Source: Desulfoferula mesophila (GTDB lineage Bacteria; Desulfobacterota; Desulfarculia; Desulfarculales; Desulfarculaceae). Taken from it: a DNA stretch of 64,000 nt. Shown here in pieces: positions 51,383-62,660 of this stretch (within the stretch, counting starts at the first letter, position 1; each line of letters opens with the position of its first letter). The stretch covers positions 3,797,501 through 3,861,500 of the forward strand of contig NZ_AP028679.1 of assembly GCF_037076455.1 (NCBI RefSeq), in the 5' to 3' direction. Under the pieces are notes generated by a model. That model was not told where the DNA came from. It made no database searches and saw only the letters and a list, made by a program, of their open reading frames with translations. The translations under genes were made by a program, and so were the position numbers.

Positions 51383-52560
51383 AGGCCCGTCCCCTCATCG
51401 ACGCCCGGGCCCTGCAGCCGGGCTACAAGGAGCACGCCCAGCGGGGCCTGGGCCGCTACGCCAAAAGCCTCTTCACGGCCATGTTCCAGCAGGTGGAGCC
51501 GGGGGAGTTGTCGTTTATCCTGCGCCGCGATCTGCCCCAGCCCGAGCTGCCCGACCCGTCGCCCCGCCTGGCGGTGGGCTCCGGGCCCCAGTCCCTGCCC
51601 GGCGGCGAACGCCTCATTGGCCAGTTTTATACCCTGCCCCGCGCCCTGGCCCCGGCCTGGCAACAGGGGCGGGTGGTGCATTTTCTCAGCCACGCCGACG
51701 CCCCGGCCCGCCTGGGGCCCAGGACGGTGCTCACCTGCCAGGACCTGATCTTCCAGCGCATGGAGGAGATCTACATCGAAGGGCGCAACCCCCAGGTCTT
51801 CCACGCGGCTCGCTGGCTGGAGACCCGCTGCCTTAGCCGGGCGGCGCGCATCCTGGCCATCAGCGAGTGCACCAAGCGCGACCTGGTAGAGCTTTACCGC
51901 ATCCCGCCGGAGCGCATCAGCGTGGCGCCTCTGGCCGTGGACCCCGGCCTGGCCCCGGTGGAAGACCCGGCAACGCGGGGGGAGGTCCTGGCCCGCTACG
52001 GCCTCGCGGAGAGGGAATACTTCTTCTATTTGGGGGGCATCGACCCCCGCAAGGACTTGCCAACCCTGCTGCGGGCCCTGCTAATATTGCGGGAGGGCGG
52101 CGGTGCGGCCACCCTGGCCCTGGCCGGTCAGGTGGCCCAAGACAAGCACTACCCCGCCCTGACCCGGCTCATCGTGGAGCTGGGACTGAGCGAGGCGGTG
52201 CGCTTCCTGGGCTTCGTGCCCGACGCCGACCTGCCCGCCCTGTACTCCGGGGCCGCGGCCTTCGCCTTTCCCTCGCTCTACGAGGGCTTCGGCCTACCGC
52301 CCCTGGAGGCCATGGCCTGCGGCGCGCCAGTGGCCGCGGTAGCCGCCGCGGCGGTGCCCGAGGTGGTGGAGGACGCCGGGTTGCTGGTGCCGCCCGGCGA
52401 CGCCCAGGCGCTGGCCCGAGCCCTGGACGCCCTGCGGGGCGACCCGGAGCTGGCCGCCCGCTACCGGGCCCTGGGGCTCAAACGAGCCGCCGGTTTTTCC
52501 TGGGAGCGCACCGCGTCCCAGACGCTGAAGGTTTACGAGGAGGTGGCTGCTGCTGCCTGA
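51379..52560 (+). CDS. Family 4 glycosyltransferase
   Basis: This 393-residue GT-B enzyme resembles mannosyltransferase-type GT4 proteins. The N-terminal half contains KEHAQRGLGRYAKSLF, the C-terminal half the motifs YFFYLGGIDPRKDLPTLLRAL and FAFPSLYEGFGLPPLEAMACGAPVAA (E-X7-E). The start GTG (51379) overlaps the previous stop. The donor is unknown, probably GDP- or UDP-activated. Confidence 0.87.
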   Translation: MKARPLIDARALQPGYKEHAQRGLGRYAKSLFTAMFQQVEPGELSFILRRDLPQPELPDPSPRLAVGSGPQSLPGGERLIGQFYTLPRALAPAWQQGRVVHFLSHADAPARLGPRTVLTCQDLIFQRMEEIYIEGRNPQVFHAARWLETRCLSRAARILAISECTKRDLVELYRIPPERISVAPLAVDPGLAPVEDPATRGEVLARYGLAEREYFFYLGGIDPRKDLPTLLRALLILREGGGAATLALAGQVAQDKHYPALTRLIVELGLSEAVRFLGFVPDADLPALYSGAAAFAFPSLYEGFGLPPLEAMACGAPVAAVAAAAVPEVVEDAGLLVPPGDAQALARALDALRGDPELAARYRALGLKRAAGFSWERTASQTLKVYEEVAAAA

Positions 52561-52573
52561 GACCAAAGACCGC

Positions 52574-54166
52574 TTGCTCGGCTGGCTTCTGGAAACCGCC
52601 CTGGCCCTGATGGTGGCGGCGTCGGTGTGGTGGCTATGGCCCCGCCTGGACCTGCCCCGCATGGGCCACGAGCAGCAGTGGTTTTCCCTGGGCTGGCTGC
52701 TGGCCCTGGGCCTGGGGGCCGTTTGGCGGGCCCTGTGGCCCCAGCCCGACCACGAAGAGAAGGCCCACCACCTGCTGCGGGCGGGCGCCTGCTCCTGGGC
52801 CGCCCTGGGCCTGGGCCTGGTGTTCGTGGTGCTACTGGTCGCTTCCCTGGGCCTGGGCAACTACAAGCTGTGGCTGGGCATCGTCTATTTGGGCGGGGTC
52901 ACGCTGAGCCTGGCCGGTCTCAGCCTGCGTCTGCGCAGCCGGGTGCGCGCCAGGCCCGAAGGCGAGCTGCTGGCCCTCCTGGCCGGCGCGGCCATCGCCT
53001 TCCTCGCCTGCCTGTTGATCCTGCCCTGGGTGCGCCCGGACCTCACCGCCCTGTGGCCCCCTCCCGCGGGGGAGCTCTGGATGCCCCTGGCCGCCGCCGC
53101 CCTGTGGGGAGGCGTTTCCGGGGCCATCCTGCCGGTGGTGCGCCTGCTGGGCGGCGACCGCCGCCTGGCCTGGATCGTCTTTTTGGCGGTGGGCCTGGGC
53201 GCCGGGCCGGCCCTGGCGGTGAGCTGGCTGCCCCTGGCCCCCCTGGCCGTGGTGTGCGCCATCATGGTGGGGCTGGCCTGCCTGCGCCTGCTCAGCCCCC
53301 GCCTGCGCCGGGGCGCCGAGGAACAGGCCGAGCAGGCCCAGGAAGCCCGCCCCCTGTCCTTCTACTGGCTGCTGCGCGCCCTCATGCTGATCTGGTGGGG
53401 CGTGGGCGCGGGGGTGACCCTGGCCGCCGCCTGGTGGTATCCCCGGGTGGGAGCCATGTTCACCGACGCTATCTGGCTCCGGGCGGTGGGCCTGGGGGCC
53501 TTCATGGTCACCTGCGTGGGGCTCTTGGCCGAATACGCCCAGCCCCTGTTGGGGGGCAGCGACAGCCCCCGCCTGGGGCGCGAGCGCAAGGTGGTGGGGG
53601 TCTACTGCTCGGTGCTGGCCCTGCTGGCCGCCTTCAGCCCCTTTTGGCTGATGCAGCCCCCGGCCAACGCCCACCTCCCTTCCTATTTCTCGGACGGGGC
53701 GCGCGCGGTGTTGCTCAGCGAGGAGACGGTGCTGGGCCCCCACAACCCGGAGGTGGAGCTCAAGCCCCCCACTTGGCTCAGCAACCTGAGCCGGGTGTTC
53801 GTGATCAGCCTACTCAGCGACGGGGGGCAGGTGGAGCAGGGCCAGGTGGTGGCCCAGCTCATCGCCACCGACGAGCAGGACCTGCCCCACATCTACCAGC
53901 TCAGGGCGGGCATCGACACGGCGGAGTGGGATCTGGACCGGCGCGAGACGGGCCTGGAGGCCAAGCACCGCCCCGCCCGCCTGGCCTCCACCTGGATCGT
54001 CTACACCGCCAGCGGCGAGGCCTTCATGGCCCACGACTACTTCACCGGCCTGTATTTGGGCGGCCGGGTGGAGCGCCTGACCAGCGTGCGCCTGCGCTAC
54101 CTCTACGACAATCCGCCGGGTAAGCCGCCGGTGACCTTGGTCTTGAGAAAAGTGTTCCTGTACTAG
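52574..54166 (+). CDS. Polysaccharide-cluster membrane protein of unknown family
   Basis: This protein of about 530 residues has about ten hydrophobic segments in its first 365 residues and an extracytoplasmic C-terminal domain of about 165 residues with strands such as [29 protein letters not shown] recognise no family. The start is doubtful: TTG at 52574 has no ribosome site, while AGGAGG at 52538-52543 lies upstream in the same frame, followed by CTG codons at 52547-52555 within the previous gene. It could add a modification, or act in chain length or transfer. It is the last gene of the cluster. Confidence 0.5.
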   Translation: MLGWLLETALALMVAASVWWLWPRLDLPRMGHEQQWFSLGWLLALGLGAVWRALWPQPDHEEKAHHLLRAGACSWAALGLGLVFVVLLVASLGLGNYKLWLGIVYLGGVTLSLAGLSLRLRSRVRARPEGELLALLAGAAIAFLACLLILPWVRPDLTALWPPPAGELWMPLAAAALWGGVSGAILPVVRLLGGDRRLAWIVFLAVGLGAGPALAVSWLPLAPLAVVCAIMVGLACLRLLSPRLRRGAEEQAEQAQEARPLSFYWLLRALMLIWWGVGAGVTLAAAWWYPRVGAMFTDAIWLRAVGLGAFMVTCVGLLAEYAQPLLGGSDSPRLGRERKVVGVYCSVLALLAAFSPFWLMQPPANAHLPSYFSDGARAVLLSEETVLGPHNPEVELKPPTWLSNLSRVFVISLLSDGGQVEQGQVVAQLIATDEQDLPHIYQLRAGIDTAEWDLDRRETGLEAKHRPARLASTWIVYTASGEAFMAHDYFTGLYLGGRVERLTSVRLRYLYDNPPGKPPVTLVLRKVFLY

Positions 54167-54190
54167 ATACGGGCCAACCGGATCGGCCAC

Positions 54191-54233
54191 AAAAAAGCAG
54201 GGTTCCCCGAGAAGGGAAACCCTGCCTGTTTTT
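54191..54233. terminator. Bidirectional intrinsic terminator
   Basis: A 12-bp stem with one mismatch (54197-54208 with 54214-54225) is flanked by six A residues on the left and CTGTTTTT on the right. It can stop both the polysaccharide cluster transcript and the opposing ribosomal operon, whose last gene ends at 54249. Confidence 0.9.
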
Positions 54234-54248
54234 CGAAACGATTCGGGT

Positions 54249-54613
54249 CTACTTGGCGGCGCCCTCGTCCACCAACTCCACCATGGCCATGGAGGCGGCA
54301 TCGCCCCGGCGCACCCGGGTGGGCAGCACGCGCACGTAGCCGCCCTGGCGGCCGTTGTAGCGGCTCTTGCCGTCCTCGAACAGCTTGCTGCACACCTTGT
54401 GGCTGCGGATATAGGCCTCCACCTGACGGCGGGCATGCAGGTCGCCGCGCTTGGCCAGGGTGATCATCTTCTCGGCCTCGCGCTTGAGCTCCTTGGCCTT
54501 GGCCTCGGTGGTTTCGATCTTCTCGTGCTCGAACAGCGAGGTCACCATATTGCGCAGCATGGCCTTGCGATGGGAGGTGGTGCGCGAAAGCCTGCGATTA
54601 TCCTTAGCGTGTC

Positions 54614-54617
<4 letters not shown>
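54249..54617 (-). CDS. rplQ: 50S ribosomal protein L17
   Basis: This 122-residue large-subunit protein begins [24 protein letters not shown], the canonical bL17 start, and ends in [22 protein letters not shown]. The ATG overlaps the rpoA stop (ATGA). It ends the operon at a bidirectional terminator. An upstream extension of the frame lies inside rpoA and is not real. Confidence 0.97.
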
Positions 54618-55621
<1,004 letters not shown>

Positions 55622-55637
55622 GACCTCTCTCTAACTG

Positions 55638-56264
55638 CTAGCGGGAGTACAGCTCCACGATGAGCTGCTCCTGCATGGGGATGGTCAGCTCTTCGCGGCT
55701 GGGCAACGCCTTGACCGTACCCCGGAATTTATCAGCCTCAAGCTCCAGCCAGCCGGGCACGGTCCGCCGGGCCACGGCCTCCAGGGACTGCTTAAGCTGG
55801 GCGATCTCGCGGCTGCCGTCCTTGACCGCCACCACGTCGCCGGGCTTCACGCGAGCGGAGGGAATGTCCACGCGCTGCCCGTTGATGGTGATATGGCCGT
55901 GGCGCACCCAGTGCCGGGCCTGGGCCCGGCTGCCGGCGAACCCCAAGCGATAGGCCACGTTGTCCAACCTGAGCTCCAGGAGCATCAGCAGGTTGTGACC
56001 CGTAACCCCGCGCATGCGGGCGGCGCGCTTGTAGGTCAGCTTGAACTGGTTCTCAGCCAGGCCGTACATGCGGCGGACCTTCTGCTTCTCGCGAAGCTGC
56101 AGGCCGTAGTCGCTGGTCTTGCCGCGGCGTTGGCCGTGCTGCCCCGGAGGGAAGGCGCGGCGTTCCACGGCGCATTTATCGCTGAAGCAGCGGTCGCCCT
56201 TAAGATAGAGCTTTTGAACTTCGCGGCGGCAAAGCCGGCACACTGATCCTCGGTATCGAGCCAA
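55638..56264 (-). CDS. rpsD: 30S ribosomal protein S4
   Basis: This 208-residue uS4 keeps a Cys4 zinc site (C9, C12, C26, C31), the 'C+' form. The S4 RNA-binding domain appears as [27 protein letters not shown]. In E. coli, S4 represses the alpha operon. Start ATG 38 bp after rpsK. Confidence 0.97.
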   Translation of the reverse strand: MARYRGSVCRLCRREVQKLYLKGDRCFSDKCAVERRAFPPGQHGQRRGKTSDYGLQLREKQKVRRMYGLAENQFKLTYKRAARMRGVTGHNLLMLLELRLDNVAYRLGFAGSRAQARHWVRHGHITINGQRVDIPSARVKPGDVVAVKDGSREIAQLKQSLEAVARRTVPGWLELEADKFRGTVKALPSREELTIPMQEQLIVELYSR

Positions 56265-56302
56265 AATAGCTCCTCCGTGTCGCTAGCGGTGGCCCCGACC
56301 CA

Positions 56303-56698
56303 CTACACGCGGCGCCGCTTGGGCGGGCGGCAGCCGTTGTGGGGAACGGGGGTTACGTCGCGGATGACGGTTACGTTGAAGCCAACATTGCCCAGGGCCC
56401 TAAGCGCGGCCTCGCGTCCGGAGCCGGGCCCCTTGACCTCCACCTCAACCGTGCGCATGCCGTTGTCCATGGCCTTCTTGCCAGCGTCCTCGGCGGCCAG
56501 CTGGGCCGCGAAGGGAGTGGACTTGCGCGAGCCCTTGAAGCCCTGCACGCCACTGCTGGACCACGCAACGGTGTTGCCCTGCGGATCGGTGATGGTGATC
56601 ACCGTATTGTTGAAGGTGGATTGAATGTGAACCACCCCGTTGGGGATGTTCTTCTTTTCCTTGCGCTTGCGAACGCCTTTTTTCACCGCTTTGGCCAT
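56303..56698 (-). CDS. rpsK: 30S ribosomal protein S11
   Basis: This 131-residue uS11 shows [36 protein letters not shown] and the C-terminal [18 protein letters not shown]. The Lys-rich N-terminus ([16 protein letters not shown]) is normal. Its stop abuts the end of rpsM without a gap in the reverse order, consistent with coupled translation. Confidence 0.97.
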   Translation of the reverse strand: MAKAVKKGVRKRKEKKNIPNGVVHIQSTFNNTVITITDPQGNTVAWSSSGVQGFKGSRKSTPFAAQLAAEDAGKKAMDNGMRTVEVEVKGPGSGREAALRALGNVGFNVTVIRDVTPVPHNGCRPPKRRRV

Positions 56699-57070
56699 TT
56701 ACTTCTTCCTCTTGCCCATGACCGCCCGGCTGGGGCCCTTGCGGGTGCGGGCGTTGGTCCGGGTGCGCTGGCCGTTCACCGGCAAACCGCGGCGGTGCCT
56801 CAGGCCCCGGTAGCAGCCCAAGTCCATCAGGCGCTTGATGTTCATGGAGATTTCGCGCCGCAGATCGCCCTCCACCTTATAGGCGTGGTCGATGACCTGA
56901 CGGATGTTGTTGATCTCCTCATCAGTCAGCTCTCCGGCCTTGGTGGCGGGGTCCACCCCGCTCTCGGCCAGAATCTTGGCCGCCGAAGTGTGGCCGATGC
57001 CGTAGATGTAGGTCAGCGCGATCTCGATGCGCTTGTTACGCGGTAGGTCGATGCCTGAAATTCTGGCCAC
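56699..57070 (-). CDS. rpsM: 30S ribosomal protein S13
   Basis: This 123-residue uS13 begins with GTG and [26 protein letters not shown] took the GTG at 57070 because GGGAGG lies just upstream; an in-frame ATG at 57121 gives a nonconserved 17-residue extension. [10 protein letters not shown] near the end matches the tRNA-contact tail. Confidence 0.97.
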   Translation of the reverse strand: MARISGIDLPRNKRIEIALTYIYGIGHTSAAKILAESGVDPATKAGELTDEEINNIRQVIDHAYKVEGDLRREISMNIKRLMDLGCYRGLRHRRGLPVNGQRTRTNARTRKGPSRAVMGKRKK

Positions 57071-57081
57071 GCCTATCCTCC

Positions 57082-57198
57082 CTAACCCTGGCGCTGCTTG
57101 TGACGCGGGTTTTTCTTGCAAATCACCCGCACCACGCCGGCGCGCTTGATGATCTTGCAGTCCTTGCAGATGCGCTTGACCGATGCCCGAACCTTCAT
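57082..57198 (-). CDS. rpmJ: 50S ribosomal protein L36
   Basis: This 38-residue bL36, too short to be listed easily among open frames, reads [14 protein letters not shown] and ends in [15 protein letters not shown]. The zinc ligands C11, C14, C27 and H33 are present (the 'C+' form). It lies 11 bp before rpsM, in the canonical order, with an 89-bp gap from map. Confidence 0.94.
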   Translation of the reverse strand: MKVRASVKRICKDCKIIKRAGVVRVICKKNPRHKQRQG

Positions 57199-57279
57199 GG
57201 GACCATCTCTCTTTAATCAGCCGTGCCGTTTGCCACGGACTCTCAGCGAGCCCGATGCCGCATCCGGCCTGCAGTTATC

Positions 57280-57297
57280 CCTGCCCCTTAGGGCAGG
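57280..57297 (-). repeat. Hairpin containing the map stop codon
   Basis: CCTGCCC and GGGCAGG pair perfectly around a TAAG loop that includes the map TAA stop. It lies about 85 bp before rpmJ. It might slow RNA degradation or influence read-through into rpmJ, as no T-run follows. Confidence 0.35.
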
Positions 57298-58034
57298 CTC
57301 AGTATTCGCGGACCGTCTTCGGTGACGGCCACGGTGTGTTCAAAGTGGGCCGAAAGTTTACCGTCAGCGGTGACCGCCGTCCAGCCGTCGGCCAATATTT
57401 TCACTTCGTAAGCCCCGGCGTTGACCATGGGTTCTATGGCCAGCACCAGCCCCGGCTTCAACTCCACCCCCCGCCCGGCCTTGCCGAAGTTGGGCACTTG
57501 GGGGTCTTCGTGCAGGGCCCGCCCGATGCCGTGGCCCACGAACTGGCGGACCACGCTGAAGCCGGCGTTTTCCACCACCTTTTGCACCGCCGCCGAGACG
57601 TCGCCCAGCCGGTTGCCGGGCCGCATCATCTCTATGCCCGCGGCCAGGGAGGCCTCGGTGGCCGCCATCAGCCGCTTGGCCTCGTCGCTCACTTGCCCCA
57701 CGGCGATGGTCATGGCCGCGTCGCCGTTGAAGCCGTTGAGGACCACCCCGAAGTCCACCGAGAGGATGTCTCCCTCCCTTAGGGGTTCGGGACGCGGGAA
57801 GCCGTGCACCACCTCGCTGTTCACCGAGCAACACAGGCTGTATTTGTAGCCGTGGTAGCCCTTGAACCCGGGGACGGCCCCGGCATCCCGGCACATGGAC
57901 TCGGCCAACTCGTCGAGGTGGGCCGTAGTCACCCCGGGCTTTACCTCCGCCTTGACCGCTCTGAGCACCTGGCCCACCAAACGGTTGGCCTCGGCCATCA
58001 GCTCGATCTCCGCCGGAGTTTTCAGGACGATCAT
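57288..58034 (-). CDS. map: Methionine aminopeptidase, type I
   Basis: This 248-residue dinuclear metal peptidase removes N-terminal Met. Conserved residues appear in HGFPRPEPL, DFGVVLNGFNGDAAMTI (two metal Asp), GHGIGRALHEDPQVPNFG (metal His) and LAIEPMVN with a Glu ligand. Position between adk and the alpha operon is canonical. Confidence 0.96.
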   Translation of the reverse strand: MIVLKTPAEIELMAEANRLVGQVLRAVKAEVKPGVTTAHLDELAESMCRDAGAVPGFKGYHGYKYSLCCSVNSEVVHGFPRPEPLREGDILSVDFGVVLNGFNGDAAMTIAVGQVSDEAKRLMAATEASLAAGIEMMRPGNRLGDVSAAVQKVVENAGFSVVRQFVGHGIGRALHEDPQVPNFGKAGRGVELKPGLVLAIEPMVNAGAYEVKILADGWTAVTADGKLSAHFEHTVAVTEDGPRILSLP

Positions 58035-58062
58035 GCCTATGCTTGTCCCGCTCCGGCCGGCG

Positions 58063-58704
58063 TTATCCCAAGACCGCCTTGATGCGATCCAGGATCTCGC
58101 CCATGGCCCCCACGCCGTCGATGGGGCGCAGCAAGCCCTTGGCCTTGTAGTAGTCGATGAGCGGGGCGGTCTGGTCTTCGTAGACCTTCAGCCGGTTGCT
58201 CACCGTGGCCTCGTTGTCGTCGTCGCGCTGATACAGCTCGCCGCCGCACTTGTCGCAAACGCCCTCTTTCTTGGGCGGATCGAACATCACGTGGAAGCCC
58301 TGGCCGCAGGCCTTGCAGGTGCGGCGCCCGGTGAGGCGTCCCAGCAGCTCGCTGCTCGGCACCTCGATGCTGATCACGTGGTCGATCTTCTTGCCCATGT
58401 CCGCCAGGACCTTGTCCAAGGCCTCGGCCTGGGGCACGGTGCGCGGGAAGCCGTCGAGCATGAAACCCTTGCCGCAGTCAGGCTGGGCAATGCGGTCCTT
58501 GGCCAGGCCGATGACCACTTCGTCGGGCACCAACTGTCCGGAGTCCATGTATTTCTTGGCCTCCATGCCCAGCGCGGTCTGGTTCTTCACCGCCTCGCGC
58601 AGCATGTCGCCGGTGCTGATCTGAGGTATCCCGTAGGCTTCGATGAGCATCTTGGCCTGGGTCCCTTTGCCCGCCCCCGGAGGGCCTAACAGAATCAGGT
58701 TCAT
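58063..58704 (-). CDS. adk: Adenylate kinase
   Basis: This 213-residue enzyme makes ADP from ATP and AMP. The P-loop GPPGAGKGTQ (residues 8-17), AMP site GFPRT, and a long LID with a Cys4 zinc site (C130, C133, C150, C153) are present, as in Gram-positive and many deltaproteobacterial kinases. It lies between secY and map. Confidence 0.97.
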   Translation of the reverse strand: MNLILLGPPGAGKGTQAKMLIEAYGIPQISTGDMLREAVKNQTALGMEAKKYMDSGQLVPDEVVIGLAKDRIAQPDCGKGFMLDGFPRTVPQAEALDKVLADMGKKIDHVISIEVPSSELLGRLTGRRTCKACGQGFHVMFDPPKKEGVCDKCGGELYQRDDDNEATVSNRLKVYEDQTAPLIDYYKAKGLLRPIDGVGAMGEILDRIKAVLG

Positions 58705-58773
58705 TATCTCACTCCCTCTCCAACCTTAGATCCCCACAAAATCTTCTCCGCGGAGAAGCCTCCCAATAGCCGT

Positions 58774-60084
58774 CTAGCGCCGCCCCTTGACCACGCCTTT
58801 TTTCATAAAGCCTTCGTAGTTGCGCTGCAGCAGGTGGCTCTCGATCTGGGCCATGGTGTCCATGGCCACGCCCACCACGATCAAAAGTGCCGTGCCGCCG
58901 AAATAAAAGGGCACGTTGAACTGGCTGATCAAGATGGTGGGCAGCACGCAAACCGCGCTTACATACACGGCACCGCCCAGGGTAATACGGGTCAAAACCC
59001 GGTCGATGTATTCGGCGGTGCGCTTGCCCGGGCGGATACCGGGGATGAAGCCGCCGTATTTCTTCATGTTGTCCGCCACGTCTTCGGGGTTGAAGGTCAC
59101 CGCCGTGTAGAAGTAGCAGAAGAAGAAGATCAGGCCCACGAACAACAGGCTGTAGATCACTCCGCCGGGGGTGATGGCCGAAGCCGCCTGCTTCACCCAG
59201 TCGATCTGGATGAACTGGGCGATGGTGGCCGGGAACATGATGATCGAACTGGCGAAGATCGGCGGAATAACTCCCGAGGTGTTTATCTTCAGCGGCAGGT
59301 GGGTGGTCTGCCCGCCGTACATGCGCCGTCCCACCACCCGTTTGGCGTACTGCACCGGCAGCCGCCGCTGGCCAGATTCCACGAACACGATGGCCGCGAT
59401 GACCGCCACCATCATGATCACCAGGATCACCAGCATGAAGATGTTGATCTCGCCCAGGCTCATCATGCGGAAAGTGCTGTGGATCGCGCTGGGCATGCGG
59501 GCCACGATGCCCGCGAAGATGATCAGGCTGATGCCGTTGCCGATGCCCCGCTCGGTGATCTGCTCACCCAGCCACATGATGAAGGAGGTGCCCGCCGCCA
59601 GGGTGATCATGGTCATCACCCGGAAGGCCCAACCCGGGTCGGGAACCACCATGGCTCCGCCGGGGCTGGTCATGGACTCCAGGCCCACCGCGATGCCGAA
59701 GCCCTGGACCAGAGCCAACACCACGGTGCCGTAGCGGGCGTACTGGGTGATCTTCTTGCGCCCGTCCTGGCCTTCCTTCTTTAGTTGGGCCAGGTAAGGC
59801 ACCACCACGGTCAGAAGCTCCAGGATGATGCTGGCGCTGATGTAGGGCATGATGCCCAGGGCGAAGATGCTCATGCGCTCCAGGGCGCCGCCGCTGAACA
59901 TGTCGAACAGGCCCAGCAGGGTGCCCTGGTAACGAGCGAAAAAGGCGCTGAGCGCGTCGGCGTCGATGCCGGGCGTGGGGATGGCGCAGCCAACCCGGTA
60001 CACGGCCAGCATGATAAGCGTGAAGAATATCCGGCGCTTGAGCTCCGGGATCCTGAGCATATTGCCGACGCCAGCGACTGCCAC
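58774..60084 (-). CDS. secY: Protein translocase channel subunit SecY
   Basis: This 436-residue ten-helix channel carries [23 protein letters not shown] and the C-terminal [34 protein letters not shown] signatures. SecY exports unfolded proteins with SecA and SecEG. It begins 1 bp after rplO ends; translation coupling is likely. Confidence 0.98.
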   Translation of the reverse strand: MAVAGVGNMLRIPELKRRIFFTLIMLAVYRVGCAIPTPGIDADALSAFFARYQGTLLGLFDMFSGGALERMSIFALGIMPYISASIILELLTVVVPYLAQLKKEGQDGRKKITQYARYGTVVLALVQGFGIAVGLESMTSPGGAMVVPDPGWAFRVMTMITLAAGTSFIMWLGEQITERGIGNGISLIIFAGIVARMPSAIHSTFRMMSLGEINIFMLVILVIMMVAVIAAIVFVESGQRRLPVQYAKRVVGRRMYGGQTTHLPLKINTSGVIPPIFASSIIMFPATIAQFIQIDWVKQAASAITPGGVIYSLLFVGLIFFFCYFYTAVTFNPEDVADNMKKYGGFIPGIRPGKRTAEYIDRVLTRITLGGAVYVSAVCVLPTILISQFNVPFYFGGTALLIVVGVAMDTMAQIESHLLQRNYEGFMKKGVVKGRR

Positions 60085-60085
60085 C

Positions 60086-60529
60086 TTACACCAACTCCAC
60101 CGATCCGCCCGCCGCCTCGACCTTGGTCTTGGCGCCGGCGCTGATCTTGTCCACCTTTACGGTAAGCGCAACCTGGATTTCGCCGTCCCCCAACAGCTTG
60201 ATGGCGTCGAAGGTGCCCTTGATGAGGCCGGCCTCGGCCAGGGCTTGGGCGTCCACCACGCTGCCGGCCGCGAAGCCGGTCAGGTCGCGCAGGTTCACTT
60301 CCGCGACGTTCTGGCGGAAGGGATAGTTGGAGAAGCCCCGTTTGGGCAGACGCCGCTGCAGGGGCATCTGGCCGCCCTCGAAGCCGGGCCGCACGCCGCC
60401 GCCGCTGCGGGAGTTCTGGCCCTTGTGGCCCTTGCCCGCGGTCTGCGCGGTGCCCGAGCCCTGGCCGCGCCCGATGCGCTTGCGGCTTTTTTTGGCCCCA
60501 GCCGGGGGCGCGAGTTCATTGAGCTTCAT
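60086..60529 (-). CDS. rplO: 50S ribosomal protein L15
   Basis: This 147-residue uL15 shows the [47 protein letters not shown] block, which binds 23S rRNA. The order rpmD-rplO-secY is canonical; 10 bp after rpmD. Confidence 0.97.
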   Translation of the reverse strand: MKLNELAPPAGAKKSRKRIGRGQGSGTAQTAGKGHKGQNSRSGGGVRPGFEGGQMPLQRRLPKRGFSNYPFRQNVAEVNLRDLTGFAAGSVVDAQALAEAGLIKGTFDAIKLLGDGEIQVALTVKVDKISAGAKTKVEAAGGSVELV

Positions 60530-60539
60530 GGTGCTTCCT

Positions 60540-60731
60540 CTAATTCTCGTCGGGCAGCACCTGAACCAGGTGCTCCACCTTTTTGACCATGCCCCGGATG
60601 GCCGGCGTGTCCTTGAGGGTCATGACCTTGTTCATCTTGGTCAGGCCTAGGCCCTTCAAGGTATCCCGGTGCCGCTTGGGGCGGCCAATACCGCTTTTGA
60701 CCAACTTCACCTGAAAGGTTTTATCAGACAT
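60540..60731 (-). CDS. rpmD: 50S ribosomal protein L30
   Basis: This 63-residue uL30 reads VKLVKSGIGRPKRHRDTLKGLGLTKMNK and then PAIRGMVKKVEHLVQV, the family pattern. Not all bacteria keep this gene; its presence follows the canonical order. Confidence 0.95.
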   Translation of the reverse strand: MSDKTFQVKLVKSGIGRPKRHRDTLKGLGLTKMNKVMTLKDTPAIRGMVKKVEHLVQVLPDEN

Positions 60732-60749
60732 GGCTCACCTCTGTGGCCC

Positions 60750-61268
60750 TTAGGCCACCACCTGATCCACCGGCAAGGAGCGGCGCTTGGCCATGTCCTC
60801 GGGGCTCTTGAGGGAGCGCAGCCCCTCCATGGTGGCTTTGATCACGTTGTGGGGGTTGTGGGTGCCCAACACCTTGGTAAGGATGTCGGTGACCCCGGCG
60901 GCCTCCAACACGGCGCGCACCGCCCCCCCGGCGATAACCCCCGTTCCGGGACGGGCGGGCTTCAGAAGAACCCGTCCGGCGCCGTAGCGGCCGACTATCT
61001 CGTGGGGGATGGTCCCCTCGGCCAAAGGTATGGGGCTCATGTCGCGCTTGGCCTTTTCCACACCCTTGCGAATGGCCTCGGGCACTTCGTTGGCCTTGCC
61101 CAGGCCGAAGCCTACGCTGCCCTGTCCGTCTCCCACCACGACCACGGCCGCGAAGGAGAAGCGACGCCCACCCTTGACCACCTTGGCCACGCGGTTGATG
61201 TGCACAACCTTATCGATGAGCTGGTTTTCTTCCTCGCTCACTTCTCTTCTTCTGCGTCTGTCCAGCAA
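60750..61268 (-). CDS. rpsE: 30S ribosomal protein S5
   Basis: This 172-residue uS5 contains [39 protein letters not shown], and [26 protein letters not shown]. It contributes to translational fidelity. It lies between rplR and rpmD as usual. Confidence 0.97.
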   Translation of the reverse strand: MLDRRRRREVSEEENQLIDKVVHINRVAKVVKGGRRFSFAAVVVVGDGQGSVGFGLGKANEVPEAIRKGVEKAKRDMSPIPLAEGTIPHEIVGRYGAGRVLLKPARPGTGVIAGGAVRAVLEAAGVTDILTKVLGTHNPHNVIKATMEGLRSLKSPEDMAKRRSLPVDQVVA

Positions 61269-61304
61269 GGCCTTTTTCCTCTTATCAAGAAGCGCGTGCG
61301 CTTC

Positions 61305-61673
61305 CTAGAAATCCAGACCCGCTTCGCGGGCCGCCTCGGCCAGAGCTTTCACCCGGCCGTGGTACAAAAATCCGTTGCGGTCGAAAACCACCTGCTTGAT
61401 GCCCTTGGCCTGGGCCTTGGCCGCTATGGCCGCGCCCACCTTCTTGGCGGTTTCCAGGTTGCCCCGGTGTCCTTCGTGTCCGCTCAACTCCTGGGGCAGG
61501 CTGCTCGCCGCCGCCAAGGTGTTGCCTTGTTCATCGTCTATGATTTGCACATAGATGTTGTTCAAGGATCGGAAAACGCACAGCCGGGGGCGTTCACTGG
61601 TGCCGCGCACCTTGCGGCGCACCCGCACCTTGCGCTTGGCCCAGGCGACTTTTCTCTTGGAGGTCTTACCCAT
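61305..61673 (-). CDS. rplR: 50S ribosomal protein L18
   Basis: This 122-residue uL18 shows [34 protein letters not shown] and a C-terminal [28 protein letters not shown], which contact 5S rRNA. The N-terminal 15 residues ([15 protein letters not shown]) are Lys-rich. Confidence 0.97.
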   Translation of the reverse strand: MGKTSKRKVAWAKRKVRVRRKVRGTSERPRLCVFRSLNNIYVQIIDDEQGNTLAAASSLPQELSGHEGHRGNLETAKKVGAAIAAKAQAKGIKQVVFDRNGFLYHGRVKALAEAAREAGLDF

Positions 61674-61696
61674 GGTTATATACCCCTGTGCCCCGG

Positions 61697-62236
61697 TTAC
61701 TTCACGCCGGCCTTGCCCACCTTGCGCCGGATGGTCTCCTCGGCATACTTGATGCCTTTGCCCTTGTAGGGCTCGGGAGGCCGGAAGGCGCGGATGGTGG
61801 CCGCGGTTTGACCCAGGAGCTCTTTGTCGATGCCGCTCAGGGTGATTATGGTGTTCTTTTCCACCGAGCCGCTGATGCCCTCGGGCAGAGCGAACTCTAC
61901 CGGATGGCTGAAGCCCAAGGCCAGCTTCAAGGTACTGCCGGCGGCCTCGGCCCTATAGCCGACACCGTTGATCTCCAGCACCTTGGTAAAGCCGCCGCTC
62001 ACCCCCTGCACCATGTTGGCGATCAACGAACGGAACAGTCCCCACAGGCCCCGGGCCTTGAGGGATTCGTCGATGGGGGAGATGACGACCTTGCCGTCCT
62101 GCTGCTCCACCTTCACCAGGGGGTGCAATTCGCGGCTGAGGGTGCCCTTGGGACCCTTGACCTCTATTTTGCCGTCCTCGATGGTCACCTGCACCCCGTT
62201 GGGCAGGTCCACCGGTTTTTTACCTACGCGAGACAT
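61697..62236 (-). CDS. rplF: 50S ribosomal protein L6
   Basis: This 179-residue uL6 begins [17 protein letters not shown] and ends in [27 protein letters not shown]. Two homologous L6 domains are visible. Order rpsH-rplF-rplR is canonical. Confidence 0.97.
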   Translation of the reverse strand: MSRVGKKPVDLPNGVQVTIEDGKIEVKGPKGTLSRELHPLVKVEQQDGKVVISPIDESLKARGLWGLFRSLIANMVQGVSGGFTKVLEINGVGYRAEAAGSTLKLALGFSHPVEFALPEGISGSVEKNTIITLSGIDKELLGQTAATIRAFRPPEPYKGKGIKYAEETIRRKVGKAGVK

Positions 62237-62253
62237 TGCTTAACTCCCATCCC

Positions 62254-62649
62254 CTACCACACGGTGCAGAGAATTTCACCGCCCACCTTGGCCGTGCGAG
62301 CGGTCTTGTCGCTCATGACGCCCTTGGGGGTGGAGAGGATGCTGATGCCCAAGCCGCTGCGCACCTTGGGGATCTCGTCGTAACCCACGTAAACCCGGCA
62401 GCTGGGCTTGGAGACCCTCTGGATGCCCTCGATGACCGGCACGCCGGCAACGTAGCGCAATTTGATGGTCAACAGTCCCTGCTTGTCGTCGGCCTGCACC
62501 GAAAAATCGGCGACATAGCCTTCTTCCACGAGCACCTTGGCCACCGCGGCCTTGAGCTTGGAGGAAGGAATGGTCACCTCGTCCTGATGGGCCATCATCG
62601 CGTTACGCACGCGAGTGAGCAGGTCGGCCACGGGATCTTGCATAGACAT
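62254..62649 (-). CDS. rpsH: 30S ribosomal protein S8
   Basis: This 131-residue uS8 begins [33 protein letters not shown] and ends with the conserved [27 protein letters not shown] chose the ATG at 62649, behind GGAGAAG; a longer frame to 62769 overlaps rpsN. In E. coli, S8 represses the spc operon. Confidence 0.97.
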   Translation of the reverse strand: MSMQDPVADLLTRVRNAMMAHQDEVTIPSSKLKAAVAKVLVEEGYVADFSVQADDKQGLLTIKLRYVAGVPVIEGIQRVSKPSCRVYVGYDEIPKVRSGLGISILSTPKGVMSDKTARTAKVGGEILCTVW

Positions 62650-62660
62650 GGCGACTTCTC

